In this document: positions 10,370 through 21,761 of the stretch, one piece after another | Layout: the number at the start of each line of letters is the position of its first letter | Numbering within the stretch: position 1 is the first letter of the stretch | Assembly: GCA_024114885.1 (NCBI GenBank) | Contig: CP099423.1 | Coordinates: 62,001-126,000 of the forward strand | From: Septoria linicola | Lineage: Eukaryota > Ascomycota > Dothideomycetes > Mycosphaerellales > Mycosphaerellaceae | Direction of reading: 5' to 3' | Length of the DNA: 64,000 nt | The notes under the pieces: generated by a model | Databases searched by the model: none | What the model was told of the DNA's origin: nothing | Seen by the model: the letters and a program-made list of their open reading frames with translations, nothing else | Position numbers and translations under genes: made by a program

Positions 10370-11502
10370 CACGGTTTTCGCAAACGAGGGGACCGCATCA
10401 CTCACGTCACACGGTTTGTCAATGGGTATGGAGTATTCCTCAAGGTATCGAGAGCCGTTCCCTTCAATGTGCATCTGGATTAGCCTTCAAGCAGGCATCC
10501 AATGCTACGCGGTTCCACTCCTACTCATGTACAAAGGCTTTTCTATACAATGGAGACATTACTAGATGGGGCAAAGAATTGCTGTTCGAGCACGTGTGTT
10601 GCGAACTGTCACGGGGAGAATGACTGAAGCTGTCGGTTAGATGTTGTTCCAATATCTGTCCCCTATGGTGGCGGCTTCGTTGCGATACAGAGTCTGTAAA
10701 TTGAGCCAACCCATCTCCGATGCCTCACTTTACTCTTTTGTGGCCAGCACAAAGCTTTCCAATCTGCACTTCCTTCTGCTCTCCTCACTCGCAGCCAATT
10801 CTTCTCCATCGCCCCAGCCACCATATCATGGCATCCTCCGGCTACGCTTTCGCGGCGACAGTTCTCTGCTCTGTCCATTCGCCTGGTGGCAACGAGAAAC
10901 ATCCTCTGCCGTCCAGTGGTCTCGCCTGACCGTGTCGGCGCGCGAAGCATATTTCGCTGATGTGTTGAGTGTTGGAGCTCATGTCCTTGTGGACGTTTGG
11001 CAGAATGCGAATGATGGTCTCGCGCATTGCATTGTGGCTACTCGGTGTCAGCCACGCTTTGTATGGTGGGTCTACAGTGTTCCTACTGGTTCAGGAGTCG
11101 GACATTGCTGTCGTACAGAGCACATGCTGTCAGTGTTGGCTCTGCCATGTTGTCTTTCCGAATCCTGTGTTGATGATATCTATTGGAAAGGCGTGTAAAG
11201 TAGGCTGCCAGTGCTTCCAACTTGAAAAGAGACGACTTTACTAATGTGAGGTCATTGCTTGGCCAGTGCTTTTCTCCTTGAAGGCAGCTCGCCCGCGTGA
11301 GCTACATTATCTATCAATGCACAACCTATGCTACATCTCAAATCGAAAAGCTACAGGAGTGACCCACCACGGCCGGCAAATAAAAGGAGGCGCATATGAC
11401 AACAGCGAGGCAGTACACTGTCTGATGGAAGTGTGAAGTGGACAACGATCTCGACCCGACGAACGATATGCATACTTTTGCTATGACTGTGCCTTGTCTC
11501 TT
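10370..11502. other. 1.1 kb without a supported gene
   Basis: The longest frame (10641-11198, +, 185 codons) has no recognisable motif and is contradicted by an equally long antisense frame. I see no repeat, RNA gene or RIP signature here. It probably contains the 3' UTRs of the flanking convergent genes. Confidence 0.35.
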
Positions 11503-14500
11503 TCAAGTCCCCTCGATCTCGAAAAACTTGCCGCAATACTTCAATAGAGGCCCATTGAATGCCTCCCTTCTGCACCACATATATCCGACATCCCCTCTAA
11601 AACGACGGGGCACCAAACTTCGCACACAGATCTCTGACATGTCCATGCTGTACACCATTTGCCGCTTCTCCGTGACAACGAGATGAGGGAAGCTTCTTTC
11701 ATCGTCCGTCTCAGTGTTTAGCACATTGATGAGCAAGTCATCGAAGACGATAGACTCGCCGAAGGAGACATCCGATTCGCGTCCATGGGCTGCGTCTTCA
11801 AGGCAGACGATGATCTTGTGAATGTGGTGGTCGTACTGTGCCATTAGCTGCGTCAATTTGTCGACGAGGGACCGGATCGTCGTCATGCTCGCTGGGCAGT
11901 GCGGAACCCGCAATATGGCTTGTAACAACAGCACTGGGGTCAGTCTTCTGGTGTGGCCCTTGACATCCTCTGCGAACGACTCGACTAATGTCGCAGCCGA
12001 GAGGATTGCCATGTGCTGATGCATGGCGTCAAGCCGAGCTGGGGTCATCAGGCGGCCAGAAATCAGCTCGACAATTGTCATGACTAGTTCGCCGCGGGCT
12101 CGTTCGAACACAACGCGGGTCCACAGCAATTCGATCAGTGCCTCGATGCTTCTATCCAGGATATTGTCCTCGAACTGCCCACAAAACGAAAGATCGTACA
12201 GAAAGGCGGACTCGCAGGGCTGGATCATGACTGCATTGTCCTCTTCCATCGCCGCCTCAATCAGCGCCCTTACATGGCATGTATGCTCTGGAGACAGCAA
12301 TTTGTCTCCCGTTATGCAAGAGTGCAGTATCGCGCAAGCATTGTCGAATTGCTGCTGGGGTACGTAATGTCGATCGAGACTCTTTTCCCAGGCGGCGACC
12401 TTCACCTCCATCTCTGCCAGGACTTGGTGAATCCTATTGTCTGACCACCACTTCTGTCAAAAGCTCTTCAGGCTCTCGTCGATGTCCGAGATTGCACCGA
12501 GCAACTCGATGTCATTTGGTGCCGTTGAACCACGAGCCACCAGTTGCTCCGCTCTGGCCTTCGAGGCACTGGCTTGTTCCAAGAGTTTGTCATGGTCCTC
12601 GATTGTGTTTAGCTCATGCATGCTGGATCGAACATGCCTCAACAGCTCGCGAATGGGCGCCTCTTTGTCCATCTGCAGGCGTACTTCTCGCAGTTGTGAC
12701 GAAGCATTTGCTAGTCTCGCACTGCACTCAGCATGTCCTCTCTTCTCGGTATTGAGCTCCGCTGTGGTCGATTCAATCATCTGTCGCATCTCTAACGAGG
12801 TATCAAGAGCTGCTCGGGCCTGTGCGCTCGATTGTGGCGCTGACGAGGCGATGGTCTTCTGTTCCAGATCTTCCTTCGCTGTCTGCAAGATCTCGACTTC
12901 CTTGGCGATCATTACTGTCTCGCATAGTTCTCGCTGCGCGGCGGTCAATTGTTGTCTCACGACATCCACATCGACGCTGATGACGGGTGGCAATGATCGG
13001 AGTTCAGCCAACTTGGCTTCCAGAGCAGCATTCTTCTCTGACTCCACCAGTTGGCCGGCTTCCTCTCGAGCATTGGCTTGAGCCTTTCTGGATAGCTCTC
13101 CGCTGAGCGTTGCATTGTTGGCAGCAACATTGCTGTCATTCAGCATTCTTGCTTCCAAGTCTTGGATTTTGCGGGCGAAGACCTTCACCTCCTTCTCTCG
13201 CACCATTCTCCCTGCTGCGGCGTTGGCTGCTTTCTCGCTCGTCTGTCTCAGCACCATCGTTTGGTCGAAGGTGATATCAGGCATGGAGAGCTCGTGTTGG
13301 ATGCTCGCGATCTTTTGGCCAACAACCCCTGCATGAATCTCTCGACGGACTTTCCCGACACCTGCTTCTGCCACCTTCTTACATGCTTCATGCAACTGTG
13401 TTTCATCGATATGGTGGGTCATGTCAAACGTGGCAGCGTCGTTGTTCAGTTCGACAACTTTTGCCGCTACGATCTCTGCATGCTTTTCCCGCCTGATGCT
13501 GTCGAGCTCCGCAGTGGCACTCTTCTCGCAAGCGGTCTCGAAGCTCAGGTGATCTCGCACGGCAAGTTTTTCAAATGCCGTGGCGTCGCCATTCAGTTCA
13601 ATAGCCTTTGCTGCTACCACTTCTGCATGCTTTGTCCTGAAGATGCTGTCGACTTCAGCGACAGCGACGTCGTAGCATGCCGTATCGAGTTGGGTGTGGT
13701 CACGGATACTGAGTTTTTCGTACTCAATTTTCGCCTTCTGCATCTCCTTGATCTTGGTGTCGACCTCGGCAGCGTGAGTAGTGCGCTGGATGCTGTTCAA
13801 CTTCGCCTCGGCCATAGCTATGCATGCCTGATGTAGCACGGAGTCGTCCGAGGTAGTATGATCGGATTGACATGATGCAGTCTCCACTTGCAACTCTTGT
13901 ATTCTATGCACTATTGCTTGGTTATGCTGCATGTCGCGTACTGCATCCAGCTTGACTCTGGAGAGACGTGCGCACTCTGCCAGATGGCTGGCAGCCAGAG
14001 CTCCGTCGATAATTGCAGTAGAAACTGCCTGTGTCCGTAGATGCGAAATTCGGTTGATCAATACGCGATTATACTCGTTGGCCTCTGTCGTATCAAGCTT
14101 TGCAAGGAAAAATTTCGTAGATGACTCCAAATGGTATGCGATGAGAGCGTGCTTGTTGACATTGCCGGTGGGAGTAACGACTTTGGACAGCTCAGCGATT
14201 CTCGCCGTCAACGCCGTGGTCTCCTCGTTGCTCTCTATGATGTCTAGCTTAGTATTGTACGTCTTTTGGAACTCTGCGATATGCGTTTTCGATAGCTGAT
14301 CGATGATGCCTCTGCTGGCAGAAGTGTGCTGGACAGTTGAATCTGATTGTAATGTCAACGCTGATATACGAGATCGCAATACTGCGGCTTGCTCATCGCG
14401 TATCTCGCGATCGATGTTATCACGAACGGCAGACTTTAGCATTGCACTGATCTGTCCACTGAGACTGGCGATGTCTTCTTGTGGTGGTGCGATGGACGGC

Positions 14501-15429
14501 GTCGGCATGCTGTTCACCTCTGCCACGAAGCTGGTCCAGACGGAGTGGTCCACCACTTGCTTCGACTGAAGTATCTCAAGGGAACGCTTCATCTCCTTCA
14601 CGCTTGATCTCAATTCAGCGTTTGCAGCCCGTTGCGTCGCACAGCGCTCAATCACCTGGCCCTCTTCTCGAGCCAGACTTCCTTGACTCTTCTGCAAGCT
14701 ATCACGCTCTTCGATTAGTCCGATCAGCTTTTGTTGTGTTTCGTCCACAAGATCTTGACGCTTGCTCGCCATGGTATGGAGACGTTCAACATCCGATCTC
14801 ACCACTCGTAGTTCCATTTGCTTTGTAGACCATTCGGCGAAGATCGTCTCCAGCTCGTCTGATGCTGTCTCTCGGTCTCGCAAACCCGCATCCAGTCTAT
14901 CGTCAGCATCGTTGTCCAGGCACGCAGACCTCATTCGTCTTCCCAGCTCTCCGATCTTGGCTTCTGATGCTTCGTAGAGAAACCGAGTCTTCTCGAGCTC
15001 TGCTTGAACAACGTTATGCTTGGCAGTTAAAGTCATGTACTTCTGCTCCCATGTTGCAAATCCGTCAAATGGTGCTGGTAGAGTAGCGGTGGAAGTTAGC
15101 GTCTGCAGAGATGTTATGACCTTCGCACATAGACCTGTGATTCTGCCTGCAAGATTTGCTGTCTGTACTTTGCTTGCTGTCGTGTGTGCATCATCTTTCA
15201 ATGACTCGAAACTTGACAAGATCTCTTCAAGAAGTGGGATGGTCGTAGTCTCTCCCACGAGCAAAACCTTCTGCCGATCAACCACGCTGTGTGCATGGGA
15301 GCTGTTTGTCGCAACAACTGTCGCCACAAGTCCGTTGATGTCGTCCTGGTGCCGCCTGAATTGCTTCGCCTCAGCACGAGCGACCGCGACCTCTTGCTGA
15401 GCTAATCGTAGCTTGTCTTTCCACGCCAT
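11503..15429 (-). CDS. large coiled-coil protein with ten 49-residue repeats and one in-frame TGA
   Basis: From ATG at 15429 the frame stays open for 990 codons, meets TGA at 12457-12459, and continues in the same frame for another 317 codons to 11503 (1,309 codons in all). Residues 1-320 are helical, with heptad-like Leu/Glu/Lys patterns. Residues about 320-813 are ten tandem degenerate repeats of about 49 residues. The part after the TGA (QKWWSDNRIHQVLAEMEVKV) continues the helix and leads into a Cys-containing globular region (CVRSLVPRRFRGDVGYMWC). Codon use does not change across the TGA. Either the protein ends at residue 990, or the TGA is read through, mutated from CGA/TGG, or removed in a non-standard intron. 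A TTTTGACAG acceptor-like end is present, but no good GT donor fits. No family is recognised; a structural or cytoskeletal role would be guesswork. Confidence 0.75.
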
Positions 15430-15601
15430 GTCTGTTATAGTATTGAGAGACGCCGGCCATGAGTAGATAGTGGAGTTTCGTCAACCTCAGGATTTCGAAA
15501 TCCTCTCCGCGTACCTTCCAAAACTGCACGCGAGCTACCGCGATCGATCATATAGGCAAGAGATGACTGGAAAACGGCCTATTCGCGCACTATCGACGTG
15601 T

Positions 15602-17032
15602 CTAATCTTTGGGCGCCCGCCAATACGCCTCGTCCGCGACACTCAGCCCTTCTCTAGCTTCCAATCTACGAGGTAACAGCAGCGGCATGCTCGGATCCTT
15701 CTCTACTGGCATCGTAATGTGGAACCATCCCTTTGCTTCGCACGTGTCACAAGCATGCATCAAGGCAGGCGCGACATCAGATCCCGACCTGCTGTTCTTA
15801 AACATCGCAGCACATTTCCATTGCGTCGAATGGCGATTCCATCGCGTCGTTCTATTCAGTGCTGAGAGCTCATCTTGCATAGTCTTCACCAGTGACTCTG
15901 GCAGGACCTGCAGTAGAGTCAGCAGATAGCATTGACTATACACGAAGATACCCACATTCAACATCTTGACTCGTTGTCGACCTTGCTCAATCTCGACGCT
16001 CTCCAAGAACTCTGCACAAATTTCCAATGCCGACTTCTGAGCCGCATCATCCGTCAACTTGCGCTTCTTGTTTACATTACCTTGCCCGTTGGCGTCTCTC
16101 ATCGCGAGGCTCACGATACCAGATCCATTCCTTTGGCCGTCTTTTAAAGTCGGCTGCGTGATTGTGCTCTCGTCCGGCTCAATAGATGCTCTTGTTCGCG
16201 GACTCGGTCGTGTCATGGATGAACCTCCCGACTGGCTGCCTTGCACTGTCGTCGGTGATTGACTGCTGGCGGATCGAGAGGTCCCCTCCTCGATTCCTTC
16301 TGCTGAGCTGCTACGGGGGTTGTACATTCTTCTTCGCCCAGGCATCTGGTCTGCAGTCTTGCTAGATGTCCCTACTCGCTCGAATGCTGTGATCAACTCG
16401 GCCACTCTGCCGTCCACTTTGGTCTGGAATGAACTTGCGTGGTCTCGTAGACTGGAGTCCGCCGCTGCGATCGAAAGTCTCAGGGTCTCGGTAGTGGCTC
16501 CAATGCTATCACCGAGCTTCTTCGAAATGGTCTCCTGTAATGTCCCCACCTCGCGAAAGGCCCTTACTGTGTCGCTGGCCGACGAGACTTTCATGTTCTC
16601 AAGTCTTTCGGCTGTGTCTTCCACAGCATGCGTAAAGTCATTAGCAGCTGTTTTGAGTCGTGCTTCTGCCAGCTTCGTCGACTGTGTCACGACATTACTG
16701 AACGAGGCTACATCTGGTAGTGCCAAAGATTGCAAAACATTGGTCAATGATGTTATCGCTTTTACCTTGGATTCAAATACCGCTGTCGAGCGCTCGATTG
16801 TTGCATATGTACGGAGTTGTGCTGCGAGTGCTGTGTTGCGTTCTTCGGCACTTTGCAATTTGAGTTCCAGTTGGCGAATCTTCCGATTCAGCGCCTCGGT
16901 GTTCCGTATCGCATCCATATGCTTGTCAACTGCCGCCCTTTCTTGGTCCAACATGTCGAGCTTTCGGTTAAAGTCTTTGGTCATATTAGTGAGATGCTTC
17001 AACGCGTTGCTGGCATTCCCATTTTCGATCAT
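15602..17032 (-). CDS. hypothetical coiled-coil protein
   Basis: The first in-frame ATG is at 17032 (MIENGNASNALKHLTNM); the open frame reaches a little further upstream but has no ATG there. The product is 476 residues. Residues about 20-85 form a coiled coil (LNRKIRQLELKLQSAEERN), followed by long helices, a Ser/Thr/Pro-rich linker (residues about 240-320) with a basic KKRKL patch that could be a nuclear signal, and a C-terminal globular part with CDTCEAKGW. A stretch at about 15910-15957 could be a 48 bp intron whose removal keeps the frame, so the exact sequence there is uncertain. It lies directly upstream of, and in the same direction as, the repeat protein. Both combine a coiled coil with a C-terminal domain, but I see no sequence similarity between them. 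Confidence 0.65.
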   Translation of the reverse strand: MIENGNASNALKHLTNMTKDFNRKLDMLDQERAAVDKHMDAIRNTEALNRKIRQLELKLQSAEERNTALAAQLRTYATIERSTAVFESKVKAITSLTNVLQSLALPDVASFSNVVTQSTKLAEARLKTAANDFTHAVEDTAERLENMKVSSASDTVRAFREVGTLQETISKKLGDSIGATTETLRLSIAAADSSLRDHASSFQTKVDGRVAELITAFERVGTSSKTADQMPGRRRMYNPRSSSAEGIEEGTSRSASSQSPTTVQGSQSGGSSMTRPSPRTRASIEPDESTITQPTLKDGQRNGSGIVSLAMRDANGQGNVNKKRKLTDDAAQKSALEICAEFLESVEIEQGRQRVKMLNVGIFVYSQCYLLTLLQVLPESLVKTMQDELSALNRTTRWNRHSTQWKCAAMFKNSRSGSDVAPALMHACDTCEAKGWFHITMPVEKDPSMPLLLPRRLEAREGLSVADEAYWRAPKD

Positions 17033-18291
17033 GCCATTAATGGCTGAGACCTGCGCCGTCAAATCCTATCTTGCATGAGTAGGCATCTTCCAGATCTTCT
17101 CATCTGTGGCTCACAAGGGATGCCATTCTCCTCTCATCATTCAATGCCATGGGATCATTGTGTTTCAAGTGAGCACAGCCTTGAAGGTGCGCCCAAGGAA
17201 AGTTGGCAGGTTCGAGGTCGGCGTCGATCCCGATGATGTTCCATGATGGTACATGACCATGCGCACTCTGGTCAATGTCTTTATGCCATTTGTCGGCTCT
17301 TCTGCGATCAGTCAGTGGAAGTGAGAGGCGTGAGACCTGCTTCCGTAGCCGATACATGCTTGGAGAGTGGCATGAAAGCGTGGTGGAGTAGAGGTAAGTA
17401 GGTCGACGACTGCCGAGAGAGAATCAAAGGCAGAGTAGAGCGAGAAGTCAGCCATGTCCTCGCATTGCCTCAGGCGTAGAATAGCAAGGCGGACCGAACT
17501 TCCCGCCATAGCCTCGCCAAGTCGTTTCCTGCCCCATCCATACGCCTTTACAAGAGGCATGTGTGGTCGTGAGAGGTAGCAGCCCGTAGAGGCTCATCGA
17601 GGGATCGCATAGCCACTACACGTGCTGCTTGAAGAGTACCTGGTCGGGACCGAAGTATATCTCTTCTGATGCAGGAATATGTGGTTCAAGGCGGGCTCAG
17701 CCCCGCTAGGCCCTCCTTGCTGCGCATGCTGGCGGCCTCTATGGGTCACCAGAAGCAAAGGTTTCTGAATCTCGTGCCAGACGTACAGCTCAATGCCCGG
17801 CAGTGCTTGTGAGTAGATCCCGATCAAGATATGAGGAGCAACACGAAAACATATCCAGCAAACGTGTGCTGACTTGATTTTGAGCTCTCGTGGCAAATCG
17901 TCAGGTAGAGATACTTGCTGCCTTACGTCTGGCACTGACTTTTCGGCACCACAAGCCCATATTCTGTGGCGGACGTAGCGGATCCCGCTGGAGCATAGTT
18001 GTCAGATGAAGGGATGGAACGAGATACTAGGTAATTTGGATGAGTGGTTATGGGAGGAAGTCAAGTGGGAGGTGGAAATGTATGCCTTCAATGTGGCCAA
18101 ATCAATGTTGACGATAATTGATGAGGTAACCACGCTAGTGAATCTTGCCTGCAGAAACGCGTCTTCCAAACCGTTCTTTCCGTCACTAACGCGACAACTG
18201 CCTCGAGATATGCGACGTCACACTCTTTGCTGGTAGTAGCGGCCAGGCGCTTCTCGAACAATAGCGTGCCACCTCCGCCACCACCACCACC
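17033..18291. other. gene-poor stretch; possible eroded minus-strand gene at 17100-17935
   Basis: Minus-strand frames 17594-17935, 17312-17560 and 17100-17357 are individually plausible (for example SAHVCWICFRVAPHILIGIY) but lie in different frames. I found no pair of splice sites that joins them. They may be pieces of one decayed gene. The last 300 bp are the upstream region of the next gene, ending in a CCACCACCACC run just before its ATG. Confidence 0.3.
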
Positions 18292-19675
18292 ATGCCTCGC
18301 CTCGTGCGCCGCCAGCCACTGATCGAGCGCATCAAAGCGTACCTCGACCCGTGGGATCTACTCTTGTGGCTGTCGGAAGAGCTCAACGACGATGCATATG
18401 ATGAGTGGCTGAAGCTGTGGGCAACACCCATCGGACTCGGTCTGAACATTGTCTTCATCCTCGCGCAAGGTGCAAGCAAGAGAGGTGGCGGAGGCAGAGG
18501 CGGCGACGATGTGTTTGGCGATGATGGGAGGAGTGGCAGCGGATGGTTCGCTTGGCTGGTAGGTGGAAAGACATGACAAGTTGTGTGGTAAGAAGGTAGA
18601 ATGGCTGACCAGGTGAGTATAGGCCTCTTTCCTCGTCTACACCTTGATCACCCTCAGCTGCACCAATGCTCTCTTCACATTCCTCCGACGGAGGTCATAT
18701 CGCCTGTTTGAGCAAGCGGTAGATGTGCCGCCACCAACACCATCAGCACATCGGGTTCGAGTCGACAGCTCGCCCATGTCGTCTTCGCCACTGCGATACT
18801 TACAAGCTGTCGTCTCTTCTGCCACTGCTTCGTCGCGAGCATACCCGGACGCTGAGCGGGAAGTCTGGGAGCTCAACTTGTGGGACCCCAAACCATTCAA
18901 TCTCAGCATCTTCACCTTATTCTCTCCTGGCCACATTGTCATCTACAGCCTGCTCCTCCCACCAGCAGCAATGGACCCGCGACCATCAGTCACCGTCTTC
19001 ACCGCTATCGCTTTCAGTGCCTCGCTCTCAGCACAACTATGGCTGCTCAAAGCCTCCTTCAGCCAGCAAGCGAAAGACTCTGCTCTGATTCATGGCGAAG
19101 TGATGAATGAATACGACACCAAATTCGTGCATCCGAATCTCATCCGGCCGATGCGGGATGTGGGTATTCAGAGCCGAGTGAGCAGCAGCTCCCGCCCCGC
19201 ACAGACTCGCGAGGTCGATGTCTACACGCCCACGACAATCATCAAGCGTGGTTTCAAGACGAATCCAAATCCGAACTATGCCCGGCAGTACGATCCGGAC
19301 GACTTGGCATCGCGGTCTGATGACCCGAGACGCAATTCTGGTGCTTTCACAACGCCAATTGCTGGCTATTTGAACGGCAGCACGCAATCTTACTCGCGAC
19401 CAAGCACAGCAGCGAACGACTTCTCATCTCCGTTGAAGCCCCATCACGAGAAGTTACGGGAGAGAAGCCCGGTGAAGGGCGATGGAGGAAGCATGGGTGT
19501 ATACAGCCACGCCGCGAGTCCTCTCAGGAAGGCTGCTAGCAGCAACCAACTGCGTCCGGCGCGAGATGATCTGAGAAGGGCAGTAGCAAGTCCATTGAAA
19601 CGAATGAGCACGCCGGGATCTGCAAATCTAGATCCCGCTGATCGAGCTCGACGGAGAGAGACAGGCAGATTTTAA
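18292..19675 (+). CDS. nur1: nuclear rim protein 1 (Nur1, DUF2418 family)
   Basis: Exons 18292-18558 and 18623-19675 join in phase 0 to give 439 residues. The N-terminus MPRLVRRQPLIERIKAYLDP, the WATPIGLGLNIVF membrane segment, the second membrane segment after the junction (ASFLVYTLITLSCTNALFTF) and the block ELNLWDPKPFNLSIFTLFS are characteristic of Nur1. So is SFSQQAKDSALIHGEVMNEY. In yeast Nur1 sits in the inner nuclear membrane and helps tether silent chromatin and rDNA to the nuclear rim. The last 200 residues are Ser/Pro-rich and basic, with several SP(L/V)K motifs that could be phosphorylated by cyclin-dependent kinase. Intact. Confidence 0.92.
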
Positions 19676-19756
19676 GTACTTCTCAATCAAATCAACTCGC
19701 TTGCTCGTTGCCAAAGAAGCATAACTTTCCAAGCTTCGCGAATCCAACACATCGCT

Positions 19757-20693
19757 TCATCCTCCCTGGGAAAGTCCCTCTCGCCCAACAATGACTCTCT
19801 GAATCCTCTCCAACTCCAGCAAATCCTTTAAACACGCATAATCTCTGTCATGCAACTTTCCCGATTCCCTCGCCTCTTCCAGACCCGCATTGATATCTCC
19901 CACATTCCTCATCCCCATCGTCACAACTTTCCCTTCGCCTTCACCCCCTGCAGCCGTCTCCACTTCATCCTCTCCTGCTGCGGTTCCAGCGTTCGATGCT
20001 GGAGTTGGAAGGTCGGTCTCAGCATTCCAAACCTCAAACTTCAAGCATACACTCTCCCTTCCTAGTGCCTCTCGGAGCCGTGCAAGTGCGTGTTCGCCGT
20101 TGTACCAACCTCGGAATGCGGGTTCAAATCTGAGTATAGGTAATCTTCCCAAATTGATGGTTGTGGATTTCCAGGGATCCTTATCCCGATCATTCGGCGA
20201 TAATGCTGATGTTTGAATCTGAGGTGAAGAGGAAGCTAAAGGAAGAAGGACTCTTCTCAATCGCCCCACAATCGCACTATCCAGTTTCGACACCGCACTC
20301 CCGTCCTCAGGCCATAGTGGAAGGTAGAATTCCAGGCCATTGAGAGAGTGAATGAGGTCGAGAGTTTCGTGGTGAATTTGTTTGCATGTCCATGTCAAAG
20401 CTGATAAGACAGTGTAAGGCTTGAGTAGAGAGCTTGGCAGAGTGTGGGTGCTGATGTTGGAGAGGTTGATTGTGATGGTTCCCGTGAGAGAAGATGAGGT
20501 TATAGCTTGTTCGTATATCTGGGTGCGGAGTTCGGCGGGGAGGTTGAGAAGAGGGCAAGATGGCTGCAGATGTGTTAGTATAAAGGTTAAGACTGAGATT
20601 GGGATGTGTGTGGAGGCTTACTTGAGCTGAGTATGTTGATGTGTCGATGGGACGTTTCGCCGAATATCGTGGCGCGCTATTCCTGCTGTTCAT
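19757..20693 (-). CDS. 2EXR/F-box-like domain protein
   Basis: Exon 1 (20693-20622, 24 codons, MNSRNSAPRYSAKRPIDTST) and exon 2 (20563-19757) join in phase 0 across a 58 bp intron with GTAAGC donor and CTGCAG acceptor. The product is 292 residues. LNLPAELRTQIYEQAI at the start of exon 2 is the typical opening of fungal 2EXR/F-box-like proteins, followed by LTWTCKQIHHETLDLIHS, the usual second helix of this group. The C-terminal half is poorly conserved and contains a Gly/Glu-rich linker. The family is large and mostly of unknown function. It is transcribed divergently from the epimerase gene, with 268 bp between the two start codons. Confidence 0.75.
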
Positions 20694-20961
20694 TTTGTTG
20701 GTATGCTTCTTGAAGTTACTGTTCCACGTCTCTGGTAAGAATATGAAGTGTAACATGCATGTCGTGAATAGGAGGTGAGACTGGCAGCTGACTCCGGCCG
20801 TGTTCAGTTGTTTCCGCGTGACATTTCTCAGTCTGCCGCAGCAGTTCCGATCACGGCAAACGTCATGCAGCAGCAACCACGAATGACCTCGACATCAGGA
20901 AGCTTTCACTGGCATCTTTCATTTCTCATCTTCACTTCTTTCGGGTCAGAGATCAGACATC

Positions 20962-21672
20962 ATGGCACTCCGCACCCTAGGCCCAAAAGCCGCCGCAGCG
21001 CTCGACGAAGAGCTCATGTCCTCTGGCGCCTTCTCCCTCGATCAACTCATGGAACTCGCCGGCCTCTCCGTCTCACAAGCACTCTTCGCGCTCTCGCCAC
21101 CATCAAAGTCCCCAAACGTGCTCGTCGCATGTGGACCAGGGAACAACGGCGGCGACGGTCTCGTAGCTGCACGACATCTTCATCACTTTGGCTACAAACC
21201 CACCCTCTACTTCCCCAAGCAAGGTCAAGCGGAAATCTACGCTCGTTTGCGGAAACAGCTGGAGCAGCTTAAAGTACCATTCACGGATGACTTTCATTCT
21301 GCGATGGGCAAGTCTGATTACGTTGTTGACGCGATTTTTGGATTTTCATTCAGTGGCGAAGTGAGGGAGCCGTTTCCGGCTGTTATCAAGGCGCTTGCTG
21401 AGAGCAAGGTTCCCGTGCTGGCGGTTGATGCTCCTTCGAGCTGGAATATCGAGGATGGACCACCCGGCGATGGGCCAGGGAAGAACTATCAGCCCGATGC
21501 ACTGATCTCATTGACGGCGCCCAAGCCGTTGACGAAGTGGTTCAAGGGTCGGCATTTTGTGGGAGGACGTTTCGTGGGGAAGGAGATTGCGGAGAAGTAT
21601 GGGTTTGACATTCCGCCGTATAAGGGGAGTGATCAGATTGTGGAGATTGGGTCTGGTGGCGAGAAGTTGTGA
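20962..21672 (+). CDS. nnr1: NAD(P)H-hydrate epimerase (YjeF_N)
   Basis: Uninterrupted 236-residue protein. It interconverts the R and S forms of hydrated NADH/NADPH so that the dehydratase can repair them. GPGNNGGDGLVAARHL (residues about 54-69) is the family signature, followed by DYVVDAIFGFSFSGEVREPF and VLAVDAPSSWNIEDG, which carry the substrate- and cation-binding residues. Length matches the yeast enzyme. There is no dehydratase domain, as expected for fungal stand-alone epimerases. No clear mitochondrial presequence is seen. Intact and conserved. Confidence 0.95.
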   Translation: MALRTLGPKAAAALDEELMSSGAFSLDQLMELAGLSVSQALFALSPPSKSPNVLVACGPGNNGGDGLVAARHLHHFGYKPTLYFPKQGQAEIYARLRKQLEQLKVPFTDDFHSAMGKSDYVVDAIFGFSFSGEVREPFPAVIKALAESKVPVLAVDAPSSWNIEDGPPGDGPGKNYQPDALISLTAPKPLTKWFKGRHFVGGRFVGKEIAEKYGFDIPPYKGSDQIVEIGSGGEKL

Positions 21673-21761
21673 GGAGTGGAATGACCCACATGCGAGCCTG
21701 AGGCCTACGTAATGTTTCTACAATCATCAGTACGTTGCACGACACAGACAACACTGCCAAC

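Noticed and set aside
10641..11198. 185-codon frame as a real gene
   Set aside because: No motif, competing antisense frame, and odd composition rich in Cys, Ser and Leu typical of chance frames.
12437..13081. Long + strand frames antisense to the coiled-coil genes (also 14.3-15.4 kb and 16.3-17.1 kb)
   Set aside because: They are Ser/Arg/Ala-rich shadows of the real minus-strand genes with no domains and no consistent splice sites.
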